43,849 bases of DNA, taken from DAOUET01 sp034430155 (GTDB lineage: Bacteria > Chloroflexota > Anaerolineae > Anaerolineales > UBA4823). Made by a program: the position numbers and the translations under genes. Location of the stretch: positions 1 through 43,849 of the forward strand of contig DAOUET010000115.1 in the NCBI GenBank assembly GCA_034430155.1, read 5' to 3'. Under the pieces are notes generated by a model that saw only the letters and a program-made list of their open reading frames with translations, did not search any database and was not told where the DNA came from. Position 1 is the stretch's first letter. The number at the start of each line of letters is the position of its first letter. This document shows positions 1 through 8,829 of the stretch, in pieces.

Positions 1-811
1 CCGTTTCCGGCAGCCGCTTAAGGATGACAGCCACAATGTCATCTTTCGTGTAATTCCCGCGGTCTGTGCCCAGGTTGTACACCTGTCCACACACTTTCTC
101 CTCCGGCGCCTGTAAACCCAAACTGATCCCCTCGATAGCATCACGAACATGCATAAAAGAGCGCGAATACCCGCGCTGGTAGATCAGTAATTCCCGTTTT
201 ATATATGCTTCCAAAGAAAATTGATTGACGATCAAGTCAAAGCGAGTGCGCGGTGATAAGCCATACAGCGTGGCTATCCGGAAGATCAGTGCAGTGCAAG
301 TTGCATCCGCGCTAGCCAGTAGGAAGCGTTCAGCGTTGATCTTGGTCTCCGCGTACAGCGATTGCGGGTTAAGCTGCGCGTCTTCGGTGACCGGTTGCCC
401 ATCTGGCGACAAACCGTATGTGCTGTAAGTGGAGGCGTAAATGAAACGACTGACTCCCAGTGCGACTGCTTGGTCAAAAACGCGTTGGGTCGATTCGACG
501 TTGTATCGCCAGGCCACCTGACGACCGACTGCTTGGCATGCCGGAAATCCCACAATAGCCGCCAGATGCACCACAGCTTCAGGAGCAGGCCAATCGGATC
601 TAACTGAGGCGCGTATCGCCCGTGGTTCCCAGACATTTGCTTTGACGAAGTGAAAGCTTGGATGAGGGAAGTATCCCATGATGGACTCACCCCCAAACAA
701 AAGGTCGTCAACCACTGTGACTTTGTAACCGAGTCTTAGTAAATGACCAACCAATAGCGAACCGATATAACCCGCCCCTCCGGTGATCAAAACGTGTCTT
801 TTCTCACTCAT
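1..811 (-). CDS. NAD-dependent epimerase/dehydratase (extended SDR), partial
   Basis: The frame is open from an ATG at 811 to the left edge, so the C-terminus is cut off (270 codons visible). The N-terminus has the Rossmann glycine motif GGAGYIG near residues 11-17. HLAAIVG follows near residue 80 and the catalytic YAETK (YxxxK) near residue 149, as in extended SDR enzymes acting on nucleotide sugars. The visible part covers the NAD-binding and catalytic half and some of the substrate lobe. It starts 14 bp after the stop of the winged-helix regulator and is probably co-transcribed with it from the promoter at 1368-1395. The closest functional guess is a UDP-glucose 4-epimerase- or dTDP-glucose dehydratase-like enzyme making a sugar donor for the glycan cluster. 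The exact substrate cannot be read from the sequence. Confidence 0.85.
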   Translation of the reverse strand, partial: MSEKRHVLITGGAGYIGSLLVGHLLRLGYKVTVVDDLLFGGESIMGYFPHPSFHFVKANVWEPRAIRASVRSDWPAPEAVVHLAAIVGFPACQAVGRQVAWRYNVESTQRVFDQAVALGVSRFIYASTYSTYGLSPDGQPVTEDAQLNPQSLYAETKINAERFLLASADATCTALIFRIATLYGLSPRTRFDLIVNQFSLEAYIKRELLIYQRGYSRSFMHVRDAIEGISLGLQAPEEKVCGQVYNLGTDRGNYTKDDIVAVILKRLPET

Positions 812-825
812 TTCGCTACCCACAC

Positions 826-1341
826 TCAGATATCCCTGGGCTGCAGCTGAGGTGCTTCGCTTTTGGCAGGCAATCCATCTTTATGCCAGGCTACTCTCAT
901 ACCGCGAACCTCTAACACAGGCACACCTTTTACCTCTACGATCTCAACACCCTGCTCCAGGCATGTCAAACGACAGATATCGGCGATATCTCCTTCACCT
1001 TCAAGAATTACCTGGTGATAGCCCTCCAGTTTCACCTGTACCAAAATGTCGCGCACGTGCTGGCGCACCCGTCGGTATAATCGCATGGACTGGTCGATGT
1101 AGTTGACCGTAAGACGAGCTCTAAAAGCAATCCCTTCCGGAGTGATGATATATCTCAGCTTTCGGCGTTGTGCCCGTTTGACCTTCACATAACCTTTTGC
1201 GACAAAGCGTTTGAGATGCCAGTTGACCGTGCCAACCGCCACACCCAACTGGGACGCCAGCGAAGCCTGAGTTACGTCAGGGTCTTGCTCGATACGTTCT
1301 AATAAGATAAGTTCTCGATTGGGATCAGGTGAAGTATCCAT
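826..1341 (-). CDS. Winged-helix transcriptional regulator with extra C-terminal domain (EPS-associated MarR-like)
   Basis: The 171 aa protein starts with a winged helix-turn-helix at about residues 10-75. It includes TQASLASQLGVAVGTVNWHL as the HTH helices and a basic wing rich in K and R. This resembles the EPS-associated MarR-like regulators found in polysaccharide clusters. After a helical linker (residues 80-100), residues 105-150 form a beta-alpha pattern with GEGDIADICRL, reminiscent of a small Rossmann-like ligand-binding unit. That second assignment is inference. The ATG at 1341 sits 26 nt from a TATAAT box, and the promoter carries a palindrome that recurs upstream of gmd. The regulator therefore probably controls itself, the following epimerase gene and the gmd operon. 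The effector could be a nucleotide sugar, but nothing here proves it. Confidence 0.85.
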   Translation of the reverse strand: MDTSPDPNRELILLERIEQDPDVTQASLASQLGVAVGTVNWHLKRFVAKGYVKVKRAQRRKLRYIITPEGIAFRARLTVNYIDQSMRLYRRVRQHVRDILVQVKLEGYHQVILEGEGDIADICRLTCLEQGVEIVEVKGVPVLEVRGMRVAWHKDGLPAKSEAPQLQPRDI

Positions 1342-1353
1342 AATGATTTCTAA

Positions 1354-1395
1354 AATTCAACGACTGAATTATAACCTCTGTAGCTCACAGGTCAA
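1354..1395 (-). promoter_or_regulatory. Promoter with palindromic operator for the winged-helix regulator
   Basis: Read on the minus strand there is a -35 TTGACC (1390-1395), a 16 bp spacer and a perfect -10 TATAAT (1368-1373). Overlapping the -10 box is an inverted repeat, AATTCA-N5-TGAATT (1354-1370). The same arrangement with the same spacing recurs at 18272-18313 before gmd. The -35 box overlaps the stop codon of the upstream glycosyltransferase gene, so the promoter is embedded in the cluster. An inverted repeat over the -10 box is typical of a repressor site. That the neighbouring winged-helix protein binds it is inference. Confidence 0.75.
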
Positions 1396-3107
1396 GGGTG
1401 TAACTTGTAGACCTGGGCGTACTCAAGTCGGTTTATTCTGACCACGAACCCCGGCATTTGCTGTGCGAAATAGGCCAGCATGGCAGGATCAGGCTGTTGG
1501 CGTTGCCACTGGTGAATGTAGAGCACCAGATAATCAACGTCCCTCAACGATTCTGAATCAATGCCCTCCCATTTTTCTGGCAAAGCCAGCGTCTCGCCAT
1601 CGAAGAAATAAGAAAAACTACCATCCGGGTAGTGTGACATCACCCGCAATCCCTCCGATCCAGACTTGGAAGCTAGATAGCGCCCCGCCTGGTCAAGACC
1701 TTCTCCCCAACCGATCATCATAACTTGGGGAGCCTTTGCGCTACCCCCCATCAGCGGGTTGTAATAACTTAGATAATATGGGTAGGTTTGAAATGCCAAC
1801 AATCCTTGCCACCCGATAGCCAGGATCGGTATGATAACAAATCCCCAACGCAAACCGCGCCGTATTCGTTTTTCCCACAACCAATCTCCCAGAGCAAATA
1901 ATCCTATTCCTGCCAGAAGGTCTAAAGCTGCGTACACCGGTAGAATATATCGGTCGAACTTCTTAGCGCCCGTGTTCATCATCAGCGTGAAAAGCACGGT
2001 ATAGAGTAGCAGGAACACGCTGGTCCGATAGCTATTTGAGCGATTGAATGACTTTCTGCGCGCTACCAATGCGATCGCTGCCAGAGCCAATCCCACCAGC
2101 ACGCTGGGTGTCGTTCGCCACAGATAAGTCACTGGATAAAAAAACCAGCCTGGGTCCCCTTCGATGATGCGACCGTTGAAAAAGATCACGCTCGCATGTC
2201 CTTCGGTAGCATACGCAATCGCTTGATCAAACACGCCTGCCAACGTGCCAATCGGGTCGACCCACATGGAAGGCCACCCAACCACGAATACCAGTATGCT
2301 GGCTATCAGCCAAAATCCTACTGGCCATGCTATTATCCAGGTTTCTCTTACACTGGGGCGACCTCTTTCTCGCCAGATTCGCGCCAGCTCAAACAACGTT
2401 AGCAGGCCGAAAAGGGGTATCAGAAAGAATGCTGGAGACTTAGTCAACCAGCTTAACCCCGCCGCCAACGCTGCCAAGCTTAAATTGATTATCCGCCGTC
2501 CATGCCACAAATAATTCATAAAAGCCAGCGAGGCCAGCAGCATCAAACTAGCCATCAAGGCATCAAGATGCAAAAGTCGGGAAAGCCCGATATAAAAAGG
2601 ATCGCAAGCGATCAAGATGAACCCTATGAATGCTGGCCATAGCCCGATCAAGCCAATAGCACAGGTAAATGCCAGCCCCAACGCCAGCGTATTCCCCAAC
2701 ACCATCAATAACCGGGCCGTCTTCAGGATTTCTAAGGCCTGGATACCCTTTTGCTTCAAGAAATCTTCTAGATTTTTCCAATTTTTCAGCACCCGGGGGC
2801 TGGCTTCCCAGGCCACAGCCCGATATCTCAATAAAAAAGCCGTAGTCCCTGCCCAGGTTACTGTCACGCCCGGATGGCCGTGTTGGAACGTATTTAGAAA
2901 GTCCCGATGAACCAGGGCGGCGTAAAAACCCGCCGATCTCCCTAACCAGGCTGGTTCATCGGGTGTTACGAAGCGATCCAATGCGAACACTCGTGGAATC
3001 CCTGTTGCCACAATAAGAATCCCGAGTAATAATCCCTTCAACCAAAAAGGTTGTACGCTATGGTCTATCCGTAGCTTTCCTAAATATTTTGCCAATGACG
3101 TCTTCAT
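1392..3107 (-). CDS. GT39/PMT-like polytopic glycosyltransferase, paralogue A
   Basis: This roughly 571 aa GT-C type membrane glycosyltransferase has an N-terminal TM helix followed by a periplasmic loop with the acidic pair in FVTPDEPAWLGRS. A second conserved loop is HPGVTVTWAG, followed by about ten hydrophobic segments and a small soluble C-terminal region. Known GT39/ArnT-like enzymes use polyprenyl-phosphate sugars as donors on the outer face of the membrane. The signature YPYYLSYYNPLMGGSAKAP near residue 470 is shared with two paralogues at 3188 and 20136. The frame stays open to a TTG at 3143, but the ATG at 3107 starts closer to the first TM segment and fits the paralogues better. 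Acceptor and sugar are unknown. Confidence 0.8.
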   Translation of the reverse strand: MKTSLAKYLGKLRIDHSVQPFWLKGLLLGILIVATGIPRVFALDRFVTPDEPAWLGRSAGFYAALVHRDFLNTFQHGHPGVTVTWAGTTAFLLRYRAVAWEASPRVLKNWKNLEDFLKQKGIQALEILKTARLLMVLGNTLALGLAFTCAIGLIGLWPAFIGFILIACDPFYIGLSRLLHLDALMASLMLLASLAFMNYLWHGRRIINLSLAALAAGLSWLTKSPAFFLIPLFGLLTLFELARIWRERGRPSVRETWIIAWPVGFWLIASILVFVVGWPSMWVDPIGTLAGVFDQAIAYATEGHASVIFFNGRIIEGDPGWFFYPVTYLWRTTPSVLVGLALAAIALVARRKSFNRSNSYRTSVFLLLYTVLFTLMMNTGAKKFDRYILPVYAALDLLAGIGLFALGDWLWEKRIRRGLRWGFVIIPILAIGWQGLLAFQTYPYYLSYYNPLMGGSAKAPQVMMIGWGEGLDQAGRYLASKSGSEGLRVMSHYPDGSFSYFFDGETLALPEKWEGIDSESLRDVDYLVLYIHQWQRQQPDPAMLAYFAQQMPGFVVRINRLEYAQVYKLHP

Positions 3108-3187
3108 ATGGTTAGAGCTATCACCATGAAAGAAAACAAACAATTCCTTTTATACCTTCCAGCCTGGACGATGAATACCCTGTGGCT

Positions 3188-4888
3188 TTAAGGCGGTGTT
3201 GCCCCCTGCATATTGTAAATTTGAGCGTAGTCAATCCCGTTGATGGTTATAACCTTCTCGGGTTGTTGTTTTGAAAAATAAACCAACATTTCCGGGAATG
3301 GTATCTTTCTTTGCCATTCGTGGATGTAAAGGACTACATAATCTGAGTTAACTATCCTGGTCTTGGTTTGGTCCCATTCTGGGGCCAAGCCAATTGTTTC
3401 ACCATCAAAAATATAAGAAAACGGCCCATCTGGGTACCAGGACATGACCCGCAGCGTTTTTGCATTCGGCTTGGCATTAAGATATCGGGCTGCCTGGTCC
3501 AAGCCTTCACCCCAGCCGATCATCATGACCTGCGGCGCTTTGGCGCTGCCACCCATGACCGGATCGTAATAACTTAAATAATAGGGGTAGGTCCTCAAGG
3601 CACTATACCCCTGAAAGGCAATCGCCAAACCGACGATTAGAGGTATTGATACCCATGATAAATTATCTCCCAAACGTTTCCCGAACCAGCGGGCTGCCAT
3701 CACCCATCCGATCCCGGCCACCAGGTCGAGGGTAGGGAAGATCGGCAGGAGATAGCGATCAAACTTCTTCGAACCCAGGGTCATAAAAATACTGAAAGAA
3801 GCCGCGAAGAACAGCAAGGCTGCTGCCAACCACCTGGAGCGGGTCTCACTCTCGGATCCCGGTCTTGATAAGAAACCCAAGCCAGCTAGTCCCAGTCCAA
3901 CCAATACAATTGGTGTGGTACGCCACAGATAGGTTAGCGGATAAAAACGCAGGCCTGGATCGCCCGAGATCACAGCTCCATTGAAGAATATATTGGTAGT
4001 ATGCCCCTCTGCCGCGTATGTGGTTGCTTCCGCAAACACCCGCTCTAAAGAACCTAGAGGATTGACCCACATCGCTGGCCAAAGTATAAAGAAAACAAGC
4101 CACCCAACCGTAGCCCAAAGTGCCAATGCCCCGCTTGCCTTCCACAGATCTCTAACAGCGATGCTTCTTTGCTTGAACCAACCGTATACCAATTTGGTCA
4201 GTGTTAAGAACCCCAGGAATGGAGCCAGGTAAAAGGCCGGGGATTTCGTCAACCAGCTCAATCCTGCTGCCATCCCGGAAAGCAACAAACTGAAAATACG
4301 ATGGCCGGTAAACTCATTTTTGGGGATTAAATAATTAAGATAAGCCAAAGTGGATAGCAGCATCAGGCTGCTCATCAGACCATCCAGGTGCAACAACCGC
4401 GCTAGCCCAATGTGAAATGGGTCAAAGGCAATCAGGAGAAAACCGGTCGATGCCATCCATAGGTCGCTCAATCGCACCGCTTCCCAAAAGGCAACCGCCA
4501 GGATTGCAGTAATCGCCAGCACCATCAAAATCCTGCCAGCTTCCAATACAGCCATTGGCTGTATCCCTTGATCCCGCAAAATTGGCTCGATCTCGCTCGA
4601 GTTGGTGAGTCTGCCCGTAGCCTCCTGAGGGTAGGAAGGATTCTGCCATAAAAGGGCAGCTGTACCTGCTATAGTGACAGTTACCCCGGGATGCTCCCTG
4701 GTAAAGGTGCCAGCGAAGTCGCCCCTGACCAGCGCCGAGAAAAAATTCCCGGAGCGCGCCAGCCACTTTGGTTCGTCTACCGTCACAAACCGGTCAAGCG
4801 CCAGTCCCCGCGGGAACCACACCGCCATTGCTATTAAGATGAGTAGGATCAAATCAACTCGCGGTCGTCTTGAGTGCAAGGATTTCAC
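3188..4888 (-). CDS. GT39/PMT-like polytopic glycosyltransferase, paralogue B
   Basis: At 566 aa this is clearly a tandem paralogue of the downstream gene: FVTVDEPKWLARS carries the acidic catalytic pair near residue 40, then EHPGVTVTIAG, about ten to twelve TM segments and the C-terminal signature SYYDPVMGGSAKAPQVMMIG. The soluble tail ends in a DYAQIYN strand as in the other copies. It starts with GTG at 4888, which overlaps the TGA stop of the UPF0104 gene in a GTGA arrangement, implying translational coupling. The donor is presumably a polyprenyl-phosphate sugar. Tandem copies with diverged sequence suggest different acceptors or successive sugars, which is inference. Confidence 0.85.
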   Translation of the reverse strand: MKSLHSRRPRVDLILLILIAMAVWFPRGLALDRFVTVDEPKWLARSGNFFSALVRGDFAGTFTREHPGVTVTIAGTAALLWQNPSYPQEATGRLTNSSEIEPILRDQGIQPMAVLEAGRILMVLAITAILAVAFWEAVRLSDLWMASTGFLLIAFDPFHIGLARLLHLDGLMSSLMLLSTLAYLNYLIPKNEFTGHRIFSLLLSGMAAGLSWLTKSPAFYLAPFLGFLTLTKLVYGWFKQRSIAVRDLWKASGALALWATVGWLVFFILWPAMWVNPLGSLERVFAEATTYAAEGHTTNIFFNGAVISGDPGLRFYPLTYLWRTTPIVLVGLGLAGLGFLSRPGSESETRSRWLAAALLFFAASFSIFMTLGSKKFDRYLLPIFPTLDLVAGIGWVMAARWFGKRLGDNLSWVSIPLIVGLAIAFQGYSALRTYPYYLSYYDPVMGGSAKAPQVMMIGWGEGLDQAARYLNAKPNAKTLRVMSWYPDGPFSYIFDGETIGLAPEWDQTKTRIVNSDYVVLYIHEWQRKIPFPEMLVYFSKQQPEKVITINGIDYAQIYNMQGATPP

Positions 4889-5877
4889 GAAAGCTTCTCA
4901 CCATTAGGCTGAGGGGTTACCGAACTCGAAAGCCACAGCGCGCCCGGCAGGGTTTCGATTAAGAGCACAAAACGCGTCACTACTGCCAGGGTTGAGGCCT
5001 GTTCAAGCGTGGCACCGATCTGCATGTATAGCGTTGTCACCGCGATTTCCCTCACCCCGTAGCCGTTGATCGAGATCGGCAGTAAGCTTACCAGGTAGGT
5101 TAACGCCATAGCTCCCATGACCTGAATCAGGGAAATAGACATGTCCAATCCGCGTGCCAGAACCCAAACGGCCACGAATACCACGAACGAGGATAACCAG
5201 GAAAGCAAAAACGCAACCAACAGTGAGCGGGGTGTTTGCAACCACTTTTGTAAGATCCCCCATAAACGGCCTAACCAACCCGCCAGCCACAGCCGCCATT
5301 TTGCGACCCAACCGCTTGTGGCTTGGACACCACCGAACACAAGTGGGATCCTCCCAACTCTGGAATACTTTTGGAACAAATCCCCTACCAATAAAGGCCT
5401 CTCCAAGGCTGATCCTGAACCGCCGAATACCGCGTATGAAAGAGGCAGCACCGTGATCATTGCCAGCACGTTCAACAGCCGGTCGATCACCACTGATGCC
5501 ACGCTGAGCGTCCAGCTAGCCTCATATCGTGTCAGGCTTACAATCCGCACTGAATCTCCCCCCACGGTTGAGGGCAGAAAGTTTGAGGCGAATGCACCAG
5601 TGATCACAATTTTCACTAACTCAAGAAAAGGGACTCGAATCCCTTGCGCCCTTAATAAGGTGTTCCAGCGCAGGGAATTAAGCACCATGGCGCTGAAATA
5701 AAGAAAAAACACCAATGGGATCAACCAGAAGGGAGTATGGCTGAGGCTGCGCCAGGTTTCTGCCCAGTTTTGGCGAGCGAGCAACCAGAAAAACAAGCCA
5801 GACGATACCAGCGTCCCCACCCATCTTATCAGACGCCCTGTTGAGCCCAGGCGCTTACCTTTGGTGGCTTTCTCCAT
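4885..5877 (-). CDS. UPF0104/LPG-synthase TM family membrane protein, copy 1
   Basis: The 330 aa protein has about eight TM segments and the family signature NFLPSTVGGDSVRIV near residues 110-125. DRLLNVLAM follows around residue 145, and SINGYGVREIA lies near residue 270. These match the lysylphosphatidylglycerol synthase transmembrane (UPF0104, AglD/MprF N-terminal) family, in which membership is clear but biochemistry is poorly known. Members often sit with glycosyltransferases and are suspected to move or modify lipid-linked intermediates. A paralogue lies at 10854-11843. It is coupled to the following GT39 gene by a 4 nt overlap and starts 3 bp after the hydrolase gene, so the three are one operon. 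Confidence 0.85.
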   Translation of the reverse strand: MEKATKGKRLGSTGRLIRWVGTLVSSGLFFWLLARQNWAETWRSLSHTPFWLIPLVFFLYFSAMVLNSLRWNTLLRAQGIRVPFLELVKIVITGAFASNFLPSTVGGDSVRIVSLTRYEASWTLSVASVVIDRLLNVLAMITVLPLSYAVFGGSGSALERPLLVGDLFQKYSRVGRIPLVFGGVQATSGWVAKWRLWLAGWLGRLWGILQKWLQTPRSLLVAFLLSWLSSFVVFVAVWVLARGLDMSISLIQVMGAMALTYLVSLLPISINGYGVREIAVTTLYMQIGATLEQASTLAVVTRFVLLIETLPGALWLSSSVTPQPNGEKLS

Positions 5878-5880
5878 GGA

Positions 5881-7593
5881 CTATCCCAAATACCCTAGAC
5901 TACGCAAACGCTCCTCCAGCTGGGCTAATTCTTCGCCTGCCAGCTCTGGACTTTCAGATGCGATCTTAAATCCTCCCTCACTATTTTCCGATCGAACCTC
6001 TTCCTCAATCTGTATCTTAGCCCTTTGCTCAGGTGTGAAGACTTCGCTCAAAGGTCTTCCATCCAAACCGGCAGGAACGGGTAAGTCTGTTAGAGCCAGC
6101 AACGTGGGTGTCACATCTGCGACGTTGGCGTTCACTATCTCAGCCCCGTTCTGAATGCCCGGTCCTGCCATCACCAGCACCCCCTCCGGCCGGTGGCTGC
6201 CTGAATCCTCGTATTCGGAAGGACCGAGAATGCTTTTACTCTCCAATCCAAGTTTTACCGAAGATTGGTACTGGTAATCTCGAATTGAGAACATCACATC
6301 AGCAGCCCGTTCAAGATACGGTCCGTGTAATAGCTCATCTCTGCGATGTATATCGCTTATCAACGCCCCACCAGCCTCTGGATGCCTTAGCTCCCGCAGC
6401 TTTCTGATGATTTCATTCACTACCTGCTCGTAAGGCTCTCCCGGAGCCACAATACCCTGGGGTTCCCGTCCGTTTAAATTAACAAAAATCTGACCGAATG
6501 CCCCCCGTGCATAAGCCTTGGTTCGTCCCCAGTCAATATCCTCAAACGATAAAAACGAATTCACGATCTTGTTTCTCGTGGGTTTTGAGACCATTTGGGC
6601 TAGCTTGCCAATGCCAAGCCGAGCTGCCAGACTGAAAATTGATGAGACCGCATTGCTCTTCGCCAGCAGATATTTCATCCAGGTGGCTGGGCTGCGTCGC
6701 AGGGATAAGAAGCCTTCTTCCAGCAGCCAGCGATTGATATACATGACCCCATAATTCGGTCCAGCGCCATGGTCAGATAGCAAGACATAGTTGCTCTCGC
6801 CTCCCAGAATATCCATCAATTCACCCAGGATTTCATCCATCCTTTGATAAATCCGCTTGATCGCTTCCTGATAACGCCGATCATACTCGGGACGATAACC
6901 GGGAAATTTAGGGTCGAGATAACGCCAGAATTTGTGCTGGACATGGTCGGACTGCATAAACACCAACAGATAAACATCACAGGGTTGCTGGTCGATTAGG
7001 TATAGGACCACCTTTCTCTGGTAATCCAACCAGTCAAGCATGTTTTGCAAATATGCAGCCTCCCTGCCATACATGTACACTTCTGTTTCCGCCACGAAAT
7101 AAGATCCAATATTCGCTTCCATTTTCCCCAAGAGGTCATCCGGGTAGGTCAATCCAGGGACCTGGGCGTTGGGCGCTGCCATACCCGCTACCATGAATCC
7201 CTCTATTGGCAGCGCCGGATATATCATCGGCAGGTTGAACACACCCATCCGTTTGCCGCCTTCGTTGAAATACTTCCAAATAGGTTTGGCTGAGATTTGC
7301 CCGCTATGAACATATTCAACCCCGTAACTGCCTGGCTTGCGTTGGAACCAGTCAAAAACACCATGCCTGGCTGGATTCTGGCCTGTGATAATGGTGCTCC
7401 AAGCTGCCGGGCTTAAAGGCATAGCCGTCGAGCGCAGAGTACCAAAACTTCCCGCACCCATCAAACGGGCGAGATTGGGTAGTTCACCCGCCTCCACCCA
7501 GGGAGTTAACAGGTCCCAGGTAGCTGCATCCCATCCGATCACCGCCAACTTGGTTTCTCCAGCGCTTATTTGACTTTTTTGCTCCTCTGTCAA
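5881..7593 (-). CDS. Type I phosphodiesterase / alkaline phosphatase superfamily hydrolase
   Basis: The 570 aa protein carries the metal-binding core of the nucleotide pyrophosphatase/phosphodiesterase family. D22 lies in GWDAATWD, a probable nucleophile around S61 in PLSPAAWSTIITG precedes NPARHG, and SDHGAG supplies further metal ligands near residue 270. The tail ends in LEERLRSLGYLG, an ending common in this superfamily. There is no signal peptide, so it is probably cytoplasmic. Start choice: TTG at 7593 with GGAGAG six nucleotides upstream. Its place between UPF0104 and GT4 genes suggests hydrolysis of a phosphodiester or pyrophosphate in a lipid-linked or nucleotide-linked sugar intermediate, but the substrate is unknown. 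Confidence 0.85.
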   Translation of the reverse strand: MTEEQKSQISAGETKLAVIGWDAATWDLLTPWVEAGELPNLARLMGAGSFGTLRSTAMPLSPAAWSTIITGQNPARHGVFDWFQRKPGSYGVEYVHSGQISAKPIWKYFNEGGKRMGVFNLPMIYPALPIEGFMVAGMAAPNAQVPGLTYPDDLLGKMEANIGSYFVAETEVYMYGREAAYLQNMLDWLDYQRKVVLYLIDQQPCDVYLLVFMQSDHVQHKFWRYLDPKFPGYRPEYDRRYQEAIKRIYQRMDEILGELMDILGGESNYVLLSDHGAGPNYGVMYINRWLLEEGFLSLRRSPATWMKYLLAKSNAVSSIFSLAARLGIGKLAQMVSKPTRNKIVNSFLSFEDIDWGRTKAYARGAFGQIFVNLNGREPQGIVAPGEPYEQVVNEIIRKLRELRHPEAGGALISDIHRRDELLHGPYLERAADVMFSIRDYQYQSSVKLGLESKSILGPSEYEDSGSHRPEGVLVMAGPGIQNGAEIVNANVADVTPTLLALTDLPVPAGLDGRPLSEVFTPEQRAKIQIEEEVRSENSEGGFKIASESPELAGEELAQLEERLRSLGYLG

Positions 7594-7684
7594 AATAATC
7601 TCTCCATAATCTCGAACGGGTCAGATAAAATAAAAGCCGTATCTTTTGGTTCTCCTATGGCAGCTGTCAAATCAGGGGCTACCG

Positions 7685-8818
7685 TCAATTTATCTCAACC
7701 ATCTCAGACAGGAGATCATCATATGCCTGGATCATTTGATGGATATCAAAACGGTTGGCTACCTGGAAGCTTGCCTGGCGGAAAGATTTTAATTTCTCCC
7801 GGTCAGTAAGTAAGGTACGCAAAGGTTCCCTAAAGCCATTCGAGTTGGCATTTTCAATTAAGAAACCGTTCTGCAGCGGATCTACCAGATCAACAAATCC
7901 CCCCACTCGCGTCGCCACAACTGCCAACCCCATCGCTAAGCCTTGAAGTCCCGCAATAGGCAATCCTTCCGAAAAGGATGGCATAAAAAGCACATCGCTT
8001 TTTGCAAACCAATCCATTACCTTGTTCTGCTCCACCCATCCAGGTATGGTGAACCGTGATTGTAACTCCCACCGGACGATTTCCCGTTCGACTCGCGACC
8101 GTTCAGGGCCATCTCCAATCATGACACACGTCCAGTCCAGGTCACGCAACTCAGCCAGCGTTCTTACCACCTGGAGTGGATTTTTCTCTGGCATAAACCT
8201 TCCTGCCCAGATCACCTGCGGCGGTTCCCCAACCCGAACTTCTTCCGGGCTCGGACATTTGAATTCAAAACCGTTGCGTATCACCTCCACATTCACCGGG
8301 TAATGTCGTAATGCCAGCTGGCGAGTATGCTCACTGACTGCCACCACCCGCGTGGCCGAGCGCCAGATCAGGGGAGTAAAGGGGTAGATCCAACGGAACC
8401 ATGCGGCTGTCTTCTCCGGTGCGCCTCCGGGCACGTCGCCCCCGTGTACGGTCATAAAGAAAGGTACTCCCGTGTAGGCTGAAAGCGCTAAGCCTAAGGC
8501 GCCGGCGGGAACCGCGAAATGAACGTGAATGATATCTGGTTGCCAGGTTCTGACCAGGCTTATCCCCTCGAAGAAGCCCTTCATCACAAAACGCGCCATC
8601 TCGATGAATCTGGCCCGATACGGCACCTGTCGTCCACAGGCTATTCGTCTGATGCTCATTTTTTCATTTTGCTCTATCTTGGGTAACCCGTTCAAATGAG
8701 TCGTCAACACCTGCAGTTCATGACCCCGCAAAGACAAACCCCGGCACAAGTCTTCAATCACCTTTGCGCCGCCACCTCCGATAGGTGGAAATTCATGCGT
8801 CAACACCAGAATCCGCAA
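7685..8818 (-). CDS. GT4 family glycosyltransferase
   Basis: The 377 aa protein has the two-Rossmann GT-B layout. The N-terminal domain opens with LVLTHEFPPIGGGGAK, the acceptor side of group 1 transferases. The C-terminal donor domain has WAGRFMPEKNP near residue 205 and FSEGLPIAGLQGLAMG near residue 300. In most GT4 enzymes this last motif is E-x7-E, but here the second glutamate is glutamine, which may affect donor binding or merely be tolerated. It starts with TTG at 8818, 11 bp after the stop of the upstream membrane protein gene, with AGAGGA as ribosome site. It likely adds one sugar from a nucleotide donor to a lipid-linked acceptor in the cytoplasm. Confidence 0.88.
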   Translation of the reverse strand: MRILVLTHEFPPIGGGGAKVIEDLCRGLSLRGHELQVLTTHLNGLPKIEQNEKMSIRRIACGRQVPYRARFIEMARFVMKGFFEGISLVRTWQPDIIHVHFAVPAGALGLALSAYTGVPFFMTVHGGDVPGGAPEKTAAWFRWIYPFTPLIWRSATRVVAVSEHTRQLALRHYPVNVEVIRNGFEFKCPSPEEVRVGEPPQVIWAGRFMPEKNPLQVVRTLAELRDLDWTCVMIGDGPERSRVEREIVRWELQSRFTIPGWVEQNKVMDWFAKSDVLFMPSFSEGLPIAGLQGLAMGLAVVATRVGGFVDLVDPLQNGFLIENANSNGFREPLRTLLTDREKLKSFRQASFQVANRFDIHQMIQAYDDLLSEMVEIN

Positions 8819-8829
8819 GGCTCAATCCT

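Noticed and set aside
286..711. 141 codon minus-strand frame inside the partial epimerase
   Set aside because: It is a shifted frame of the epimerase on the same strand. The epimerase frame has full SDR motifs, while this one has none.
7668..7673. TTGACA on the minus strand before the phosphodiesterase gene
   Set aside because: No acceptable -10 box at 16-18 bp, so it was not called a promoter.
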